Shown here: piece by piece, positions 1 through 8,971 of the stretch
Layout: every line of letters begins with the position of its first letter
How positions within the stretch are numbered: the stretch's first letter is position 1
Source of the DNA: Sphaerisporangium siamense
Lineage (GTDB): Bacteria; Actinomycetota; Actinomycetes; Streptosporangiales; Streptosporangiaceae
DNA: 64,000 bases
Direction: 5' to 3'
NCBI RefSeq assembly: GCF_014205275.1
Contig: NZ_JACHND010000001.1
Span: 4,340,001 to 4,404,000 of the forward strand
Notes under the pieces: model-generated
The model's database searches: none
What the model was told of the DNA's origin: nothing
What the model saw: the letters and a program-made list of their open reading frames with translations, nothing else
Made by a program: the position numbers and the translations under genes

Positions 1-91
1 GATGTGAGGCTGACTGGCATGGCACGGCGTGGCGGAGGCCCGCGTGCGGCCCGGAGTCGGTGGACCATCGCGAGACCAAAGGACCTGTGGC

Positions 92-1336
92 ATGACGGTT
101 ATCACGAACGTTCGCGAGCAGGCGGCCGCCGCGGCGCCCGAGCCCGGCCTGACGCCCGAGGAGATCATCGCGCGGGCCGAGGCGATCGCGCCCACTCTGG
201 TGGCGCGGCAGGCGGAGACCGAGGCGCGCACCTACTACGCCCAGGACACCCACGAGCTGTTCGCCGAAGCGGGGCTGTACCGCGTCCTCGTCCCGAAGCG
301 GTACGGCGGGTACGAGTTCGGCGTCGACACCTTCTTCCGCGTGGTCATGACGCTGGCCCGCGGCTGCCCGTCCACGGGCTGGATGTACTGCCTCGGCGCG
401 GCGCACGCGCTGGCCGTGGCGACGCTGTTCGGCGAGCGGGCCCAGGACGAGATCTTCGACGGCGACTTCATCTGCCCGGCCACGATCATGCCGAGCGGCA
501 CCGCGGAGCGCACCGAGGACGGCGACTGGATCATCAACGGGACCTGGGCGTACTGCTCCGGCTCCCCGTACGCCACGCACTTCGTCGGGCACACCCTGGT
601 CGCGCCCGAGGAGGGCGCCGAGCCGGTCCCCATGCTGTTCATCGTGCCGAGCTCCCAGTTCCGGCGGCTGGACGACTGGGGCGGCCAGCTCGGGCTGAAG
701 GGCAGCGGCTCCCACAGCATCACGATCGAGAACGCCCGCATCCCGGACCACTTCACGATCAAGTCGCACATCAGCCAGTTCGACGTCAGCGGCGGCACGC
801 CCGGCCTGACGCTGCACGGCAACCCGCAGTACGGCGGCGGCCCGCTCAGCATCATGATCCTGGAGAGCGCGGTGCTGGCGGTCGGCATCGCGCACGGCGC
901 CCTCGACGCCTACGAGGACCTGATGCGCGCCAGGACCACCTCCTTCCCGCCCATCACCGGCCGCACCGAGAACCCCGACTTCCAGTTCTGGTACGGCCAG
1001 GCGGCCGGCATGCTCGCCACCGCGGAGGCGGCCGTGCTGCACGCGCTGCAGCAGTGGAAGGACGCCTGCGCGCGCGGCCCGGAGGCGTTCACCCCCGAGC
1101 TGGAGCTGCGCATCGCCGGGATCGCCCGCGAGGTCGTGCGCCTGAGCTGGGACGCCGTCCAGCGCTACCTGTTCCCGACCGCCGGGTCCAGTTCGGTGCG
1201 CGTCGGCGAGCGCGTCGAGCGCGTGTGGCGCGACCTGTCCACCATGCACAGCCACGCCGGCGTCGCGATCTATCTGAACGGCCTGGCCCCCCGCGAGTAC
1301 GCGATGGCGCGGTTCGGCATCGAGGCGCACCACTGA
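92..1336 (+). CDS. Acyl-CoA dehydrogenase-fold flavin-dependent monooxygenase
   Basis: This 414-residue protein has the fold and length of the acyl-CoA dehydrogenase superfamily branch that contains FMNH2/FADH2-dependent group D monooxygenases (HsaA, ActVA-ORF5, KijD3 types). Visible family features are the N-terminal helical segment with LFAEAGLYRVLVPKRYGGYE, the central beta domain with GDWIINGTWAYCSG, and the all-helical C-terminal half. The start at ATG 92 is preferred over an upstream ATG because AAAGGA lies 9 bases before it. A strong terminator follows. It is a relative of the protein at 17995-19179, and both flank the beta-amino-acid genes, so a tailoring oxidation is likely. The substrate is unknown, and no flavin reductase partner lies in the window. 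A true acyl-CoA dehydrogenase is the less likely alternative. Confidence 0.8.
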   Translation: MTVITNVREQAAAAAPEPGLTPEEIIARAEAIAPTLVARQAETEARTYYAQDTHELFAEAGLYRVLVPKRYGGYEFGVDTFFRVVMTLARGCPSTGWMYCLGAAHALAVATLFGERAQDEIFDGDFICPATIMPSGTAERTEDGDWIINGTWAYCSGSPYATHFVGHTLVAPEEGAEPVPMLFIVPSSQFRRLDDWGGQLGLKGSGSHSITIENARIPDHFTIKSHISQFDVSGGTPGLTLHGNPQYGGGPLSIMILESAVLAVGIAHGALDAYEDLMRARTTSFPPITGRTENPDFQFWYGQAAGMLATAEAAVLHALQQWKDACARGPEAFTPELELRIAGIAREVVRLSWDAVQRYLFPTAGSSSVRVGERVERVWRDLSTMHSHAGVAIYLNGLAPREYAMARFGIEAHH

Positions 1337-1402
1337 CGCGCCCCCGAACCGGCGACCGCACGAGCCGGCCCGCACCCCCGGGCAGGGCTCCTCGCCCCCA
1401 CG

Positions 1403-1442
1403 CCGGCCGCGCTCCCGACGGAGCGCGGCCGGTGTTTCTTTT
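1403..1442 (+). terminator. Intrinsic terminator after the first flavoprotein gene
   Basis: A perfect 13-bp inverted repeat (left arm 1403-1415, right arm 1420-1432) with a 4-base loop is followed by TGTTTCTTTT. The T-rich tail points to rightward termination, separating the first gene from the NRPS gene. Confidence 0.85.
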
Positions 1443-1744
1443 CCCAGGGAAATGGCGGCGCATTCCCGATTCCGCCCGATCCCGCGTAATACCGCGCCGC
1501 GCATGTCACGGGCGCACCGCAGCATTCCAGGAGATGCGGTGATCCCGGCCCGCGCGTGACCATGTAACGGTGAGGATGAGTCATTCCGGCCGAATGGAAT
1601 CCGGGCGGAAAAGCCGCCGCGGAAATGCCGGGCCGTTCGTCCCCCGCTGACGCGGGGCGCACGCAGGAAAAGAATCCCTCACGCGACCGCCTATTTATCG
1701 GGAGCCCCCTCCGCGCGGTCGCCGGAAGGCGAAAGGGAACACGA
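1443..1744. other. Leader region of the NRPS gene
   Basis: This stretch of about 300 bases lies between the terminator and the GTG start of the NRPS gene. It has lower GC content in places than the flanking genes and presumably holds the promoter. The ribosome binding site AAAGGGAA lies just before the start. No convincing -10/-35 pair or operator was recognised. Confidence 0.4.
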
Positions 1745-4700
1745 GTGACTGAGGCGTCCCGCGCACGCGGGTCCGGGACACGGCGCGCGGTTACCTCCTG
1801 CGCGCAGGACGGGCTGTGGTTCCTCCACGGGACCGCGCCCTGCGCCCCCGCGTACACCGTCGGCCGGGCCTACCGGGTCACCGGCGAGCTCCAGGTGCCG
1901 GCGCTGCGGGCGGCCTGGCGCGCGGTGGTCCGCCGCCACGAGAGCCTGCGCACGACCCTCGTCGAGGAGTCCGGGCGGCCGGTCCAGGAGATCGCCCCCG
2001 AGTGCGACCCCCGCGCGTTCGCCGACCTCGGCACGGCGGCGGGCCCCGACCCGGACGCGACGGCCGCCCGGCTGTACGCGCGCATGGCGTCCGAGCCGCT
2101 GGACCTGGCGGCCGGGCCGCTCGCCCGCCTGGGCGTCGCGCGCCTCGGCGCCGGCGAGCACCTCGTCCTGATCCTGCTCCACCGGGCGGTCGCCGACGAC
2201 GCGTCGATGGCCGTCGTCGTCGAGGAGCTGTCGGCCTGCTACGCGGCCGCGACCGCCTGCCGCTCCGCCGGTTCCGTGCGCCCCGCGCTGCCGCCCCGGT
2301 ACGCCGACCACGCCCGCGAGGAGCGCGCCCGGCTCGCCGCGCCCGGCCTCGGCGAGCGGCTGGACCGGTGGGCGGCCGAGCTGACCCCGCACCCCTCCCC
2401 GGCCGTCCCCCCGCCCGACCGGCCCCGCCGCGTCGTCCCCGAGTACGAGGGCGGCGCCGCCCGGTTCCACTGGGGCGCCGACCTCGCCGGGCCGGTGCGC
2501 GACCTGGCCGAGGCGGAGGGCGTGCCGCCGTACGCCGTCCCGCTCGCCGCCTTCCAGGCCCTGCTGGCGCGGTACGGCGGTGAGGAGCGGGTGGCCGTCG
2601 GCGTCCCGGTGTCCACGCGGCCGCCCGGGTTCGAGCGGGCGGTGGGGTGCTTCGAGAACCTCGTCGTGGTCTGCACGGACCTGTCCGGCCGGCCGTCCTT
2701 CCGTGACCTGCTCCGCCGGGCGGCGAGGAGCGCCGGGACGGCGTTCGCCCGCCGCGACGTCCCCTTCGACCGGCTGGTCCGGGCGCTCGGCCCCGACCGG
2801 GAGGCCGGCCGCGTCCCCTTCTGCGATGTCATGGTCGCCTTCGAGGCGCCCGAGCCGGTTCCCGACCTGGGCGGCGCCGTTGTACGGCGCCTGCGGGTCG
2901 AGGACGCCTACGTCCGCGCTGACCTCGCCCTGACCCTGGGCGAGGCGGCGACGGGCTCGCTGGCCTACCGGACGGCGCTGTACGACGACACGACCGCGCG
3001 GCTCGTGCTGCGCCACCTGCGCACCTTGCTGGCCGCGGCGCTGCGCGACCCGGACGCGCCGGTCGAGGCGCTGCCGCTGGAGACCCCCGAGCGGGCCCGC
3101 CTCGCGGTGCGCGCCGCCGACCGGGTCACCGGGGCCGCCGCCCCTGACCTGCCGGTCCACGAGCTCGTCCGCCTGCGCGCCCGCCGCGCCCCGTCCGCCC
3201 CGGCGCTGTCCTTCGACGGCGAGGTCGTCTCCTACGGCGAGCTGGACCGGTGGGCGGGGCGGGTGGCCGCGGCGCTCGGCGCGCCGGGCGGCGTCGCGGG
3301 CCGGCCCGTCGCCGTCCGTACCGCCTCCGGTCCCCGGCAGATCGCCGCGTCGCTCGGCGTCCTGCGCGCCGGGGGGCGGCTGGTCTGCCTCGGGACCGGC
3401 GACGTGGGGGAGCGGGGCCGCATGGTGCTCGGCGACGTGCGCCCGGCCGTCCTCGTGCTCGACGACCCGGACGGCGACCCGCTCGCCGCCTGGTACCGCG
3501 ACGAGCTGGGCGGCACGGTCCTGGATCTGGCCGTGGCCGGCCGGGAACCGGCGTCCGGTCCGCCGGAGACGCCGGCGCCGGTGCCCTTCCGGCTGGGTGA
3601 GGCGGCGTACGTCACCTACACCTCCGGGTCCACCGGCAGGCCGAAGGGGATCGCCCAGACGCATGCCACGTTCGCGCAGTTCGTCACCTGGTTCGCGGAC
3701 GAGTTCCGCATGGGCCCGGGCGCACGCGTGGCGCAGTGGGCGGCACCGGGGTACGACGCGAGCCTGGTGGAGGCGTTCTCCGCGCTCACCGCCGGGGCCA
3801 CGCTCTGCCCCGTCCCCGACAAGATCCGGGCGAACCCCGACAAGGTCGTCGAATGGCTCGCCGATCAGCGGATCACCCTGTTCCAGACGGTCCCGAGCTT
3901 CGCACGGCAGTTGCTCGGGCTGATCGAGCGGCGCGGCCCCGCCGAGCCGCCCCTGGCCCTGGACCACCTGCTCCTGGCCGGGGAGCCGCTGCCGGGAGAG
4001 CTGGCCGGCGCGCTGCGCGCCGCGCTGCCGGGCGTGCGGCTCGTCAACCTGTACGGGCCCACCGAGTCCATCCTGGCCACCTGGCACGAGATCACGGGCC
4101 CGGTGCGGGGGATCGCGCCGATCGGCGGGTCCATCCCGGGACGGCAGGTGCTGGTGCTCGACGACCGGGACCGCCCGTGCCCGGCCGGCGTCACCGGCCA
4201 GATCGTCGTCATCGGTCCCTACGTGACGTCCGGCTACGTCGGCGCCGCGGCCGGGGACCGTGCCTCCTTCCAGCCGGTTCCGGCCATCCCGGACCTCGCG
4301 CTGGACGGCGGGCACTGCTACCGGACGGGAGACCTGGGCCGCCGCCGCTGGGACGGATCCCTGGAGTTCGGCGGGCGCAGGGACTTCCAGATCAAGTTCA
4401 ACGGCGTCCGGGTCGAGCTCACCGACATCGAGGCGGCGCTGGCCGCCGAGGAGTCGGTGGCCGACTGCGCGGTGGTCCCGGTCGCCGACACCCACGGCCT
4501 GGTGACCCGCCTGGTGGCGTACGTCGTGCCACGGCCCGGCACCGGGGAGGCGGAGCCGGGACCCTGGCGCGCCGCGCTGCGCAGGCGGTTCGGCAGGTCC
4601 GCGCTCCCCGTCTCCTTCAAGATCATGGACGGGCTTCCGCGCAACGCCGGCGGCAAGGTGGACCGGCGCGGGCTTCCCGGCCCCGGCTCCTCGCCCGCGG

Positions 4701-4999
4701 GCGCCGCGGGAACGCGGCAGACGCGTGTGGAGCGGGAAATGGCCGCGCTCTGGTCGGAACTGCTGGGCGGCGATCCGAGCGCCCCGGACGATGGCGTCCG
4801 TTTCTCGGGCGACACCTTTTTCTCGGCGGGCGGGCATTCGCTGCTCGTCCCCGTGCTGCTGCGCCGGATTCGCGAGCGTTTCGGAACGGCGGTGTCGCTG
4901 CCCGAGTACCACGCGAACCCTACATTCGTCGGCCTCTCCGCCCTGGTCGACGCGCAGATTCCTTCAGTAAAAGCGGCAAGCGCCATCATGATGGGGTGA
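1745..4999 (+). CDS. NRPS protein C*-A-PCP, aromatic beta-amino acid activating (SgcC1-like A domain)
   Basis: This 1084-residue protein has three domains. Residues about 20-440 form a condensation domain whose HHxxxDG motif reads HRAVADD (H146, R147, D151), so the second, catalytic histidine is replaced by arginine. Residues about 460-950 form an adenylation domain with YTSGSTGRPKG (A3), NLYGPTES (A5), YRTGDLG (A7) and a C-terminal NAGGKVDRRG (A10). Residues about 985-1060 form a carrier domain with FFSAGGHSLL, Ser1032 being the phosphopantetheine site. Lining up the specificity pocket by eye against GrsA gives D-A-V-Q-L-A-L-L-A-K, a non-standard code that fits an aromatic beta-amino acid. 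GTG 1745 is chosen because AAAGGGAA precedes it; the frame is open further upstream without a ribosome binding site. The aminomutase gene follows after 7 bases, so the two are probably translationally coupled. The substrate assignment is inference. Confidence 0.85.
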   Translation: MTEASRARGSGTRRAVTSCAQDGLWFLHGTAPCAPAYTVGRAYRVTGELQVPALRAAWRAVVRRHESLRTTLVEESGRPVQEIAPECDPRAFADLGTAAGPDPDATAARLYARMASEPLDLAAGPLARLGVARLGAGEHLVLILLHRAVADDASMAVVVEELSACYAAATACRSAGSVRPALPPRYADHAREERARLAAPGLGERLDRWAAELTPHPSPAVPPPDRPRRVVPEYEGGAARFHWGADLAGPVRDLAEAEGVPPYAVPLAAFQALLARYGGEERVAVGVPVSTRPPGFERAVGCFENLVVVCTDLSGRPSFRDLLRRAARSAGTAFARRDVPFDRLVRALGPDREAGRVPFCDVMVAFEAPEPVPDLGGAVVRRLRVEDAYVRADLALTLGEAATGSLAYRTALYDDTTARLVLRHLRTLLAAALRDPDAPVEALPLETPERARLAVRAADRVTGAAAPDLPVHELVRLRARRAPSAPALSFDGEVVSYGELDRWAGRVAAALGAPGGVAGRPVAVRTASGPRQIAASLGVLRAGGRLVCLGTGDVGERGRMVLGDVRPAVLVLDDPDGDPLAAWYRDELGGTVLDLAVAGREPASGPPETPAPVPFRLGEAAYVTYTSGSTGRPKGIAQTHATFAQFVTWFADEFRMGPGARVAQWAAPGYDASLVEAFSALTAGATLCPVPDKIRANPDKVVEWLADQRITLFQTVPSFARQLLGLIERRGPAEPPLALDHLLLAGEPLPGELAGALRAALPGVRLVNLYGPTESILATWHEITGPVRGIAPIGGSIPGRQVLVLDDRDRPCPAGVTGQIVVIGPYVTSGYVGAAAGDRASFQPVPAIPDLALDGGHCYRTGDLGRRRWDGSLEFGGRRDFQIKFNGVRVELTDIEAALAAEESVADCAVVPVADTHGLVTRLVAYVVPRPGTGEAEPGPWRAALRRRFGRSALPVSFKIMDGLPRNAGGKVDRRGLPGPGSSPAGAAGTRQTRVEREMAALWSELLGGDPSAPDDGVRFSGDTFFSAGGHSLLVPVLLRRIRERFGTAVSLPEYHANPTFVGLSALVDAQIPSVKAASAIMMG

Positions 5000-5006
5000 G
5001 AGAAAC

Positions 5007-6611
5007 GTGACTCTGGTCGACACCGAAGTTTCCGTTGATTTCGACGGCGAGACCTTGGACATCCCGCGGATCAGGCGGGTCGCCGAGAACGGCGCGCACG
5101 TCACCGTGTCCTCCGGGGCGCTGGCCCGCGCCGCGGCGAGCCGGCGGCTCTTCGAGGACACCGTCCGGCAGGGCCTCCCCGTCTACGGGGTCACCACCGG
5201 CTACGGCGAGATGATCTACATGCTCGTGGACACCTCCAAGGAGGTGGAGCTCCAGACCAACCTGGTGCGCAGCCACAGCGCCGGCGTGGGCCCGCTGTTC
5301 GCCGAGGACGAGGCCAGGGCCATCCTCGCGGCCCGCCTGAACGCCCTGGCCAAGGGCTACTCGGCGGTGCGCCCCGAGCTGCTGGAGCGCCTCGCGCTGT
5401 ACCTGAACCTGGGGATCACCCCGGCGATCCCGGAGATCGGCTCCCTGGGCGCGAGCGGCGACCTGGCCACGCTCGCGCACATCGCCGTCACCGTGATCGG
5501 CGAGGGCTACGTGCTGCGCGACGGCCGCCGCGTCGAGACCGGCGCGGTGCTGCGCGAGCTCGGCGTCGAGCCGCTGGAGCTGCGCTTCAAGGAGGGCCTG
5601 GCGCTGATCAACGGCACCTCCGGCATGACGGGCCTCGGCTCTCTGGTGGTGGGCCGCGCGCTGGACCAGATCCGCCAGGCCGAGATCGTCACCGCGCTCG
5701 TCGTGGAGACCCTGCGCGGCTCGACCAGCCCGTTCCTCCCAGAGGGCCACGACATCGCCCGCCCGCACGGCGGCCAGATCGACACCGCCGCCAACATGCG
5801 CGCCCTCATGCGCGGCAGCGGCGTCGCCGTCGAGCACGCCGAGCTGCGCCGGCAGGCCCAGGAGCAGCGCTCCGACGACGGCGTCTCGCGCACCGAGGTC
5901 TACCTGCAGAAGGCGTACACGCTGCGCGCCATCCCGCAGGTCGTCGGCGCGGTCAGGGACACCCTGTACCACGCGACCGAGAAGCTGCAGATCGAGCTGA
6001 ACTCCTCCAACGACAACCCGCTGTTCTTCGAGGGCCAGGAGATCTTCCACGGCGCCAACTTCCACGGCCAGCCGATCGCGTTCGCCATGGACTACGTCAC
6101 GATCGCGCTCACCCAGCTCGGCGTGTTCTCCGAGCGCCGCACCAACCGGCTGCTCAACCGGCACCTCAGCGACGGCCTCCCCGAGTTCCTCGTGCAGGGC
6201 GACCCCGGCCTCAACAGCGGCTTCGCCGGCGCGCAGTACCCGGCGACGGCGCTGGTGGCGGAGAACAGGACCATCGGCCCGGCCAGCACCCAGAGCGTCC
6301 CGTCCAACGGCGACAACCAGGACGTGGTCAGCATGGGTCTCATCTCGGCCCGCAACGCCCGCCGGGTGCTGAACAACAACACCAAGATCCTCGCCGTCGA
6401 GTTCCTGGCGGCGGCCCAGGCCGTCGACCTGTCCGGCCGGTACGAGGGGCTGAGCCGTGCGGGCAAGGCCACCTACGACCTGGTCCGCTCGCTGGTGCCG
6501 ACCCTGGAGCAGGACCGCTACATGTCCGACGACCTGGAGACGGTGGCCGCCGCGATCGCGCGCGGCGACTTCGTCCGGGCCGTCGCGGGCGCCGGCGTCG
6601 AGCTGCGCTGA
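5007..6611 (+). CDS. MIO-dependent tyrosine 2,3-aminomutase, SgcC4-like
   Basis: The 534-residue protein belongs to the aromatic amino acid lyase/aminomutase family. The Ala149-Ser150-Gly151 triad inside GSLGASGDLATLAHI cyclises to the MIO electrophile. The N-terminal catalytic loop YGVTTGYGEMIYM, the segment ELNSSNDNPLFFEG and QSVPSNGDNQDVVSMG are all present. The chain closely matches what I recall of SgcC4, the C-1027 tyrosine aminomutase, in length and motifs, so conversion of L-tyrosine to beta-tyrosine is favoured over simple ammonia-lyase activity to 4-coumarate. The GTG start lies 7 bases after the NRPS stop and uses the GGGGTGAGAG region as ribosome binding site. It should supply the substrate of the upstream adenylation domain. 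Confidence 0.88.
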   Translation: MTLVDTEVSVDFDGETLDIPRIRRVAENGAHVTVSSGALARAAASRRLFEDTVRQGLPVYGVTTGYGEMIYMLVDTSKEVELQTNLVRSHSAGVGPLFAEDEARAILAARLNALAKGYSAVRPELLERLALYLNLGITPAIPEIGSLGASGDLATLAHIAVTVIGEGYVLRDGRRVETGAVLRELGVEPLELRFKEGLALINGTSGMTGLGSLVVGRALDQIRQAEIVTALVVETLRGSTSPFLPEGHDIARPHGGQIDTAANMRALMRGSGVAVEHAELRRQAQEQRSDDGVSRTEVYLQKAYTLRAIPQVVGAVRDTLYHATEKLQIELNSSNDNPLFFEGQEIFHGANFHGQPIAFAMDYVTIALTQLGVFSERRTNRLLNRHLSDGLPEFLVQGDPGLNSGFAGAQYPATALVAENRTIGPASTQSVPSNGDNQDVVSMGLISARNARRVLNNNTKILAVEFLAAAQAVDLSGRYEGLSRAGKATYDLVRSLVPTLEQDRYMSDDLETVAAAIARGDFVRAVAGAGVELR

Positions 6612-6629
6612 CCCCGCCACGAGGACGAC

Positions 6630-6659
6630 GCCTTCCCGGGACCGCGCTCCCGGGAAGGC
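6630..6659 (+). terminator. Hairpin after the aminomutase gene
   Basis: A perfect 12-bp inverted repeat (6630-6641 and 6648-6659) with a 6-base loop is followed by GTTCCTCTTCC. It lies 18 bases after the aminomutase stop and probably terminates or attenuates transcription before the condensation gene. Confidence 0.7.
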
Positions 6660-6748
6660 GTTCCTCTTCCGCCCGGAAATGGGCCCGCGATTCGGCAACG
6701 TGGAAGAACCCATTTCTCCGGCGGCGTAGTTGAATAACCGGTATGACG

Positions 6749-6782
6749 GCCCGCGCGGGGTTTTACCGCCGACCGCGCGGGC
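6749..6782. promoter_or_regulatory. Inverted repeat in the leader of the condensation gene
   Basis: A 10-bp perfect inverted repeat, GCCCGCGCGG and CCGCGCGGGC, is separated by 14 bases in the gap between the aminomutase and the condensation gene. It could be a protein-binding site or a hairpin in the 5' untranslated region. No T-tract follows, so a terminator is less likely. Confidence 0.35.
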
Positions 6783-6905
6783 GCCGTCGATTCACCGGAA
6801 AGAAGGGCGGCGCCGCCCCGCGAAATCGAGCATCCGTGCGGCGCCGCGTGCGTGCTTCCGCGGTCCGATCCCGCGCAGGCGGACCTGAAAGGGGTTCGAG
6901 GCCTC

Positions 6906-8267
6906 ATGAGCATTTCTGAGACGATCGACGCGCCGGAGACGACGCGGATTCCGCTGTCCTTCAACCAGGAATTCCTGTGCATGTTCGACACGGGCGGCGA
7001 CGACGGGCCCTTCGGCTCGCACTACAACATCGTGTACGGCTGGCGGCTCGATGGCCGCCTGGACGTCGAGGCGCTGCGCGAGGCGCTGAACGACGTCGTG
7101 GCCCGGCACGAGGCGCTGCGCACCTCCATCGAGACCGACGAGCAGGGCCGGTACCAGAGGGTGCTCCCGCCGTCCCCGGTCTCGCTGGAGGTGCGCGACC
7201 TGTCGGGCACCGACCCGGTGGACCGCGACCGCATCGCCGGTGAGCTGGTCAACGAGGCGGAGGCGGGCGCGTACGGCATCGAGGAGATGCCGCTGCTGCG
7301 CGGCGTCCTCGGCCGGTTCGACGCCCGGGACGCGGCGCTGGTGCTCATCGCGCACCACTCCGCCGTCGACGAGTGGTCGATGCGGCTCCTCATGCGCGAC
7401 CTCGCCCTCTGCTACGCGGCGCGCCGGGGCCAGGACGCGCCCGCGCTGCCCGAGGTGCACCAGTACCAGGAGTTCGCCCGCTGGCAGCTCGACGCGCTCG
7501 CCGGCGGCGGCGGCAAGGCCCGCGCCTACTGGCGCGAGAAGCTGAGCGGGGCCCAGGTGTCGGCCACGCGCACCGACCACCCGCGCTCGGAGAACCGGCC
7601 GAAGACCACCTCCTGGCACCGGTTCGCCATCGGCAAGGACACCACCGCGGGCATCCTCAAGCTGTCCAAGACGACCCGCAGCTCGCCCTTCATGATCCTC
7701 CTCGCCGGGTACAGCCTGCTGCTCGGCAAGGTGAACGACTCCACCGACATCGTCGTCCCGACCTTCGCCTCCGGCCGGGGGCAGGCGCGGTTCCACGACA
7801 CCGTGGGCTCCTTCTTCAACTTCATGCCGCTGCGCACCGACCTGACCGGCGCCGGAACCTTCCGCGAGGTGGTGCGGCGCGTCCGCGCGACGTGCATGGA
7901 GGCGTACTCCAACGACATCCCGTTCGCGCAGGTGCTGGAGGAGGCCCCGGCCCTGATGGCCCCGCTCGGCGAGGACGACCGCGCCGTGGCCGCCTTCCAG
8001 GTGTTCCGCTCCCCGTTCGCAAGCGACCGTGAGGTGGCGGGCGACCTGGAGTACGCGGAGATCCCGCGCCGGATCGACCAGCCGGTGGGCGGCGACGTCC
8101 CCGACGGCGCGCTGTGGCAGCTGGAGATCGACTCCTCCGGGGAGATCCTCGCGACGCTGGGGTTCAACAGCAACCTCTTCGACGAGAGCACCTTCACCGC
8201 CCAGGCCGCCGAGTTCACCCGGCTGCTGCGGGAGGCGGTCGCCGACCCCGACGCGCCTCTGAGCTGA
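6906..8267 (+). CDS. Free-standing NRPS condensation protein, SgcC5-like role
   Basis: This 453-residue protein is a single condensation domain. The catalytic motif HHSAVDE (H150, H151, D155) is intact apart from Glu in place of the usual Gly. The N-terminal segment PLSFNQEFLCMF matches the C1 core, and the middle segment with SPFMILLAGYSLLLGKVNDS and VGSFFNFMPLRTDL matches the C4/C5 cores. ATG 6906 follows AAAGGGG. In enediyne clusters such free-standing condensation enzymes (SgcC5) transfer the carrier-bound beta-tyrosine unit onto the polyketide core by ester or amide formation. The same role is inferred here because an aminomutase and a discrete carrier protein are its neighbours. It probably does the bond-forming work that the degenerate C domain of the NRPS cannot. 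Confidence 0.85.
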   Translation: MSISETIDAPETTRIPLSFNQEFLCMFDTGGDDGPFGSHYNIVYGWRLDGRLDVEALREALNDVVARHEALRTSIETDEQGRYQRVLPPSPVSLEVRDLSGTDPVDRDRIAGELVNEAEAGAYGIEEMPLLRGVLGRFDARDAALVLIAHHSAVDEWSMRLLMRDLALCYAARRGQDAPALPEVHQYQEFARWQLDALAGGGGKARAYWREKLSGAQVSATRTDHPRSENRPKTTSWHRFAIGKDTTAGILKLSKTTRSSPFMILLAGYSLLLGKVNDSTDIVVPTFASGRGQARFHDTVGSFFNFMPLRTDLTGAGTFREVVRRVRATCMEAYSNDIPFAQVLEEAPALMAPLGEDDRAVAAFQVFRSPFASDREVAGDLEYAEIPRRIDQPVGGDVPDGALWQLEIDSSGEILATLGFNSNLFDESTFTAQAAEFTRLLREAVADPDAPLS

Positions 8268-8327
8268 GACGACACCGCCCATTCCCGCGTCCACACGACA
8301 CGCCTTGCCGGCACACAGGAGGATCCA

Positions 8328-8603
8328 ATGAGCAGCGGCCACACCGGGGACCTGGCGACCCAGGAGATCCAGGAGAAGGTCGAGAAGATCTGGAACGACG
8401 TGCTCGCGGTGCGCGTCGGCGAGGAGAACGCGACGTTCTTCGAGCTGAACGGCGAGTCCATCGCGGCCACCCGCATCGCCTCGCGCGTCGGTGACGAGAT
8501 CGGCGTCGAGATCGAGGTCGCCGACATCTTCGAGGACGACCCCACCCTCGCCCAGTTCACCCGCACCATCGTCACCAAGGCCGGCGCCCCCTCCCCGGCC
8601 TGA
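8328..8603 (+). CDS. Free-standing peptidyl carrier protein
   Basis: This 91-residue acidic protein shows the carrier pattern FFELNGESIAATRIASR, with Ser44 as the likely phosphopantetheine attachment site, followed by the helix III pattern VADIFEDDPTLAQF. A strong AGGAGG lies 6 bases before the ATG. It parallels SgcC2, the discrete carrier on which beta-tyrosine is held while it is hydroxylated or halogenated. The window therefore contains two carrier domains: this one and the one at the end of the NRPS protein. Activation would need a phosphopantetheinyl transferase, and a candidate lies at 30240-30998. Confidence 0.87.
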   Translation: MSSGHTGDLATQEIQEKVEKIWNDVLAVRVGEENATFFELNGESIAATRIASRVGDEIGVEIEVADIFEDDPTLAQFTRTIVTKAGAPSPA

Positions 8604-8625
8604 CGCGGCCCCGGGCCGAACGACC

Positions 8626-8662
8626 GAAGCCTCCGGCGTGGAGACATCCCGCCGGGGGCTTC
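8626..8662 (+). terminator. Hairpin terminator closing the beta-amino-acid operon
   Basis: Left arm 8626-8638 (GAAGCCTCCGGCG) pairs with 8650-8662 with one mismatch around an 11-base loop. It lies just after the carrier protein stop. Confidence 0.7.
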
Positions 8663-8842
8663 GTCATGTCCGGCCACCCTCCGGCGAACGGATCAGAATC
8701 GGGGTTGTTTCCAGTCAAACGAGGTTTTACTCTGAGTCAGGCATAAGAGTGATCAATTGCGCCGCACGACCGCACACCTCACGACGGCCGAGGCCGCGTG
8801 ACACCAGTACCTCGTGCCATGGCCAGGATGAGCCGACCCCTT

Positions 8843-8891
8843 ATGGATTCGGGCCGCCGAGCGCTGCCTGAATCCATATCTCGATATCTCG
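8843..8891. promoter_or_regulatory. Inverted repeat plus tandem ATATCTCG before the secreted multidomain gene
   Basis: ATGGATTC at 8843-8850 and GAATCCAT at 8870-8877 form a perfect 8-bp inverted repeat. It is directly overlapped and followed by two adjacent copies of ATATCTCG (8876-8883 and 8884-8891). The block ends about 80 bases before the ATG of the large secreted protein. The pattern suggests an operator or activator site. It does not look like the DasR consensus known from chitin-regulated genes. The rest of 8663-8971 shows nothing else recognisable. Confidence 0.45.
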
Positions 8892-8971
8892 ACATCACGT
8901 GATGACCCATGCCCGCGCCATCCTGGCCGACCGTGTTCCGCGCTGTGATGCGCGCTGCCGGAAGGACAACG

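Noticed and set aside
1691..4912. A 1073-codon frame on the minus strand opposite the NRPS gene
   Set aside because: It is a mirror of the GC-rich third positions of the NRPS gene. It has no domain likeness and is rich in Arg, Gly, Ala and Pro repeats.
1745..8603. A complete enediyne cluster
   Set aside because: Only peripheral genes are present. The iterative PKS, its thioesterase and an apoprotein gene are not in the window, so the product class stays an inference.
8843..8891. DasR (chitin/GlcNAc) operator before the chitinase-containing gene
   Set aside because: The known consensus ACTGGTCTAGACCAGT is not present. The repeat found has a different sequence.
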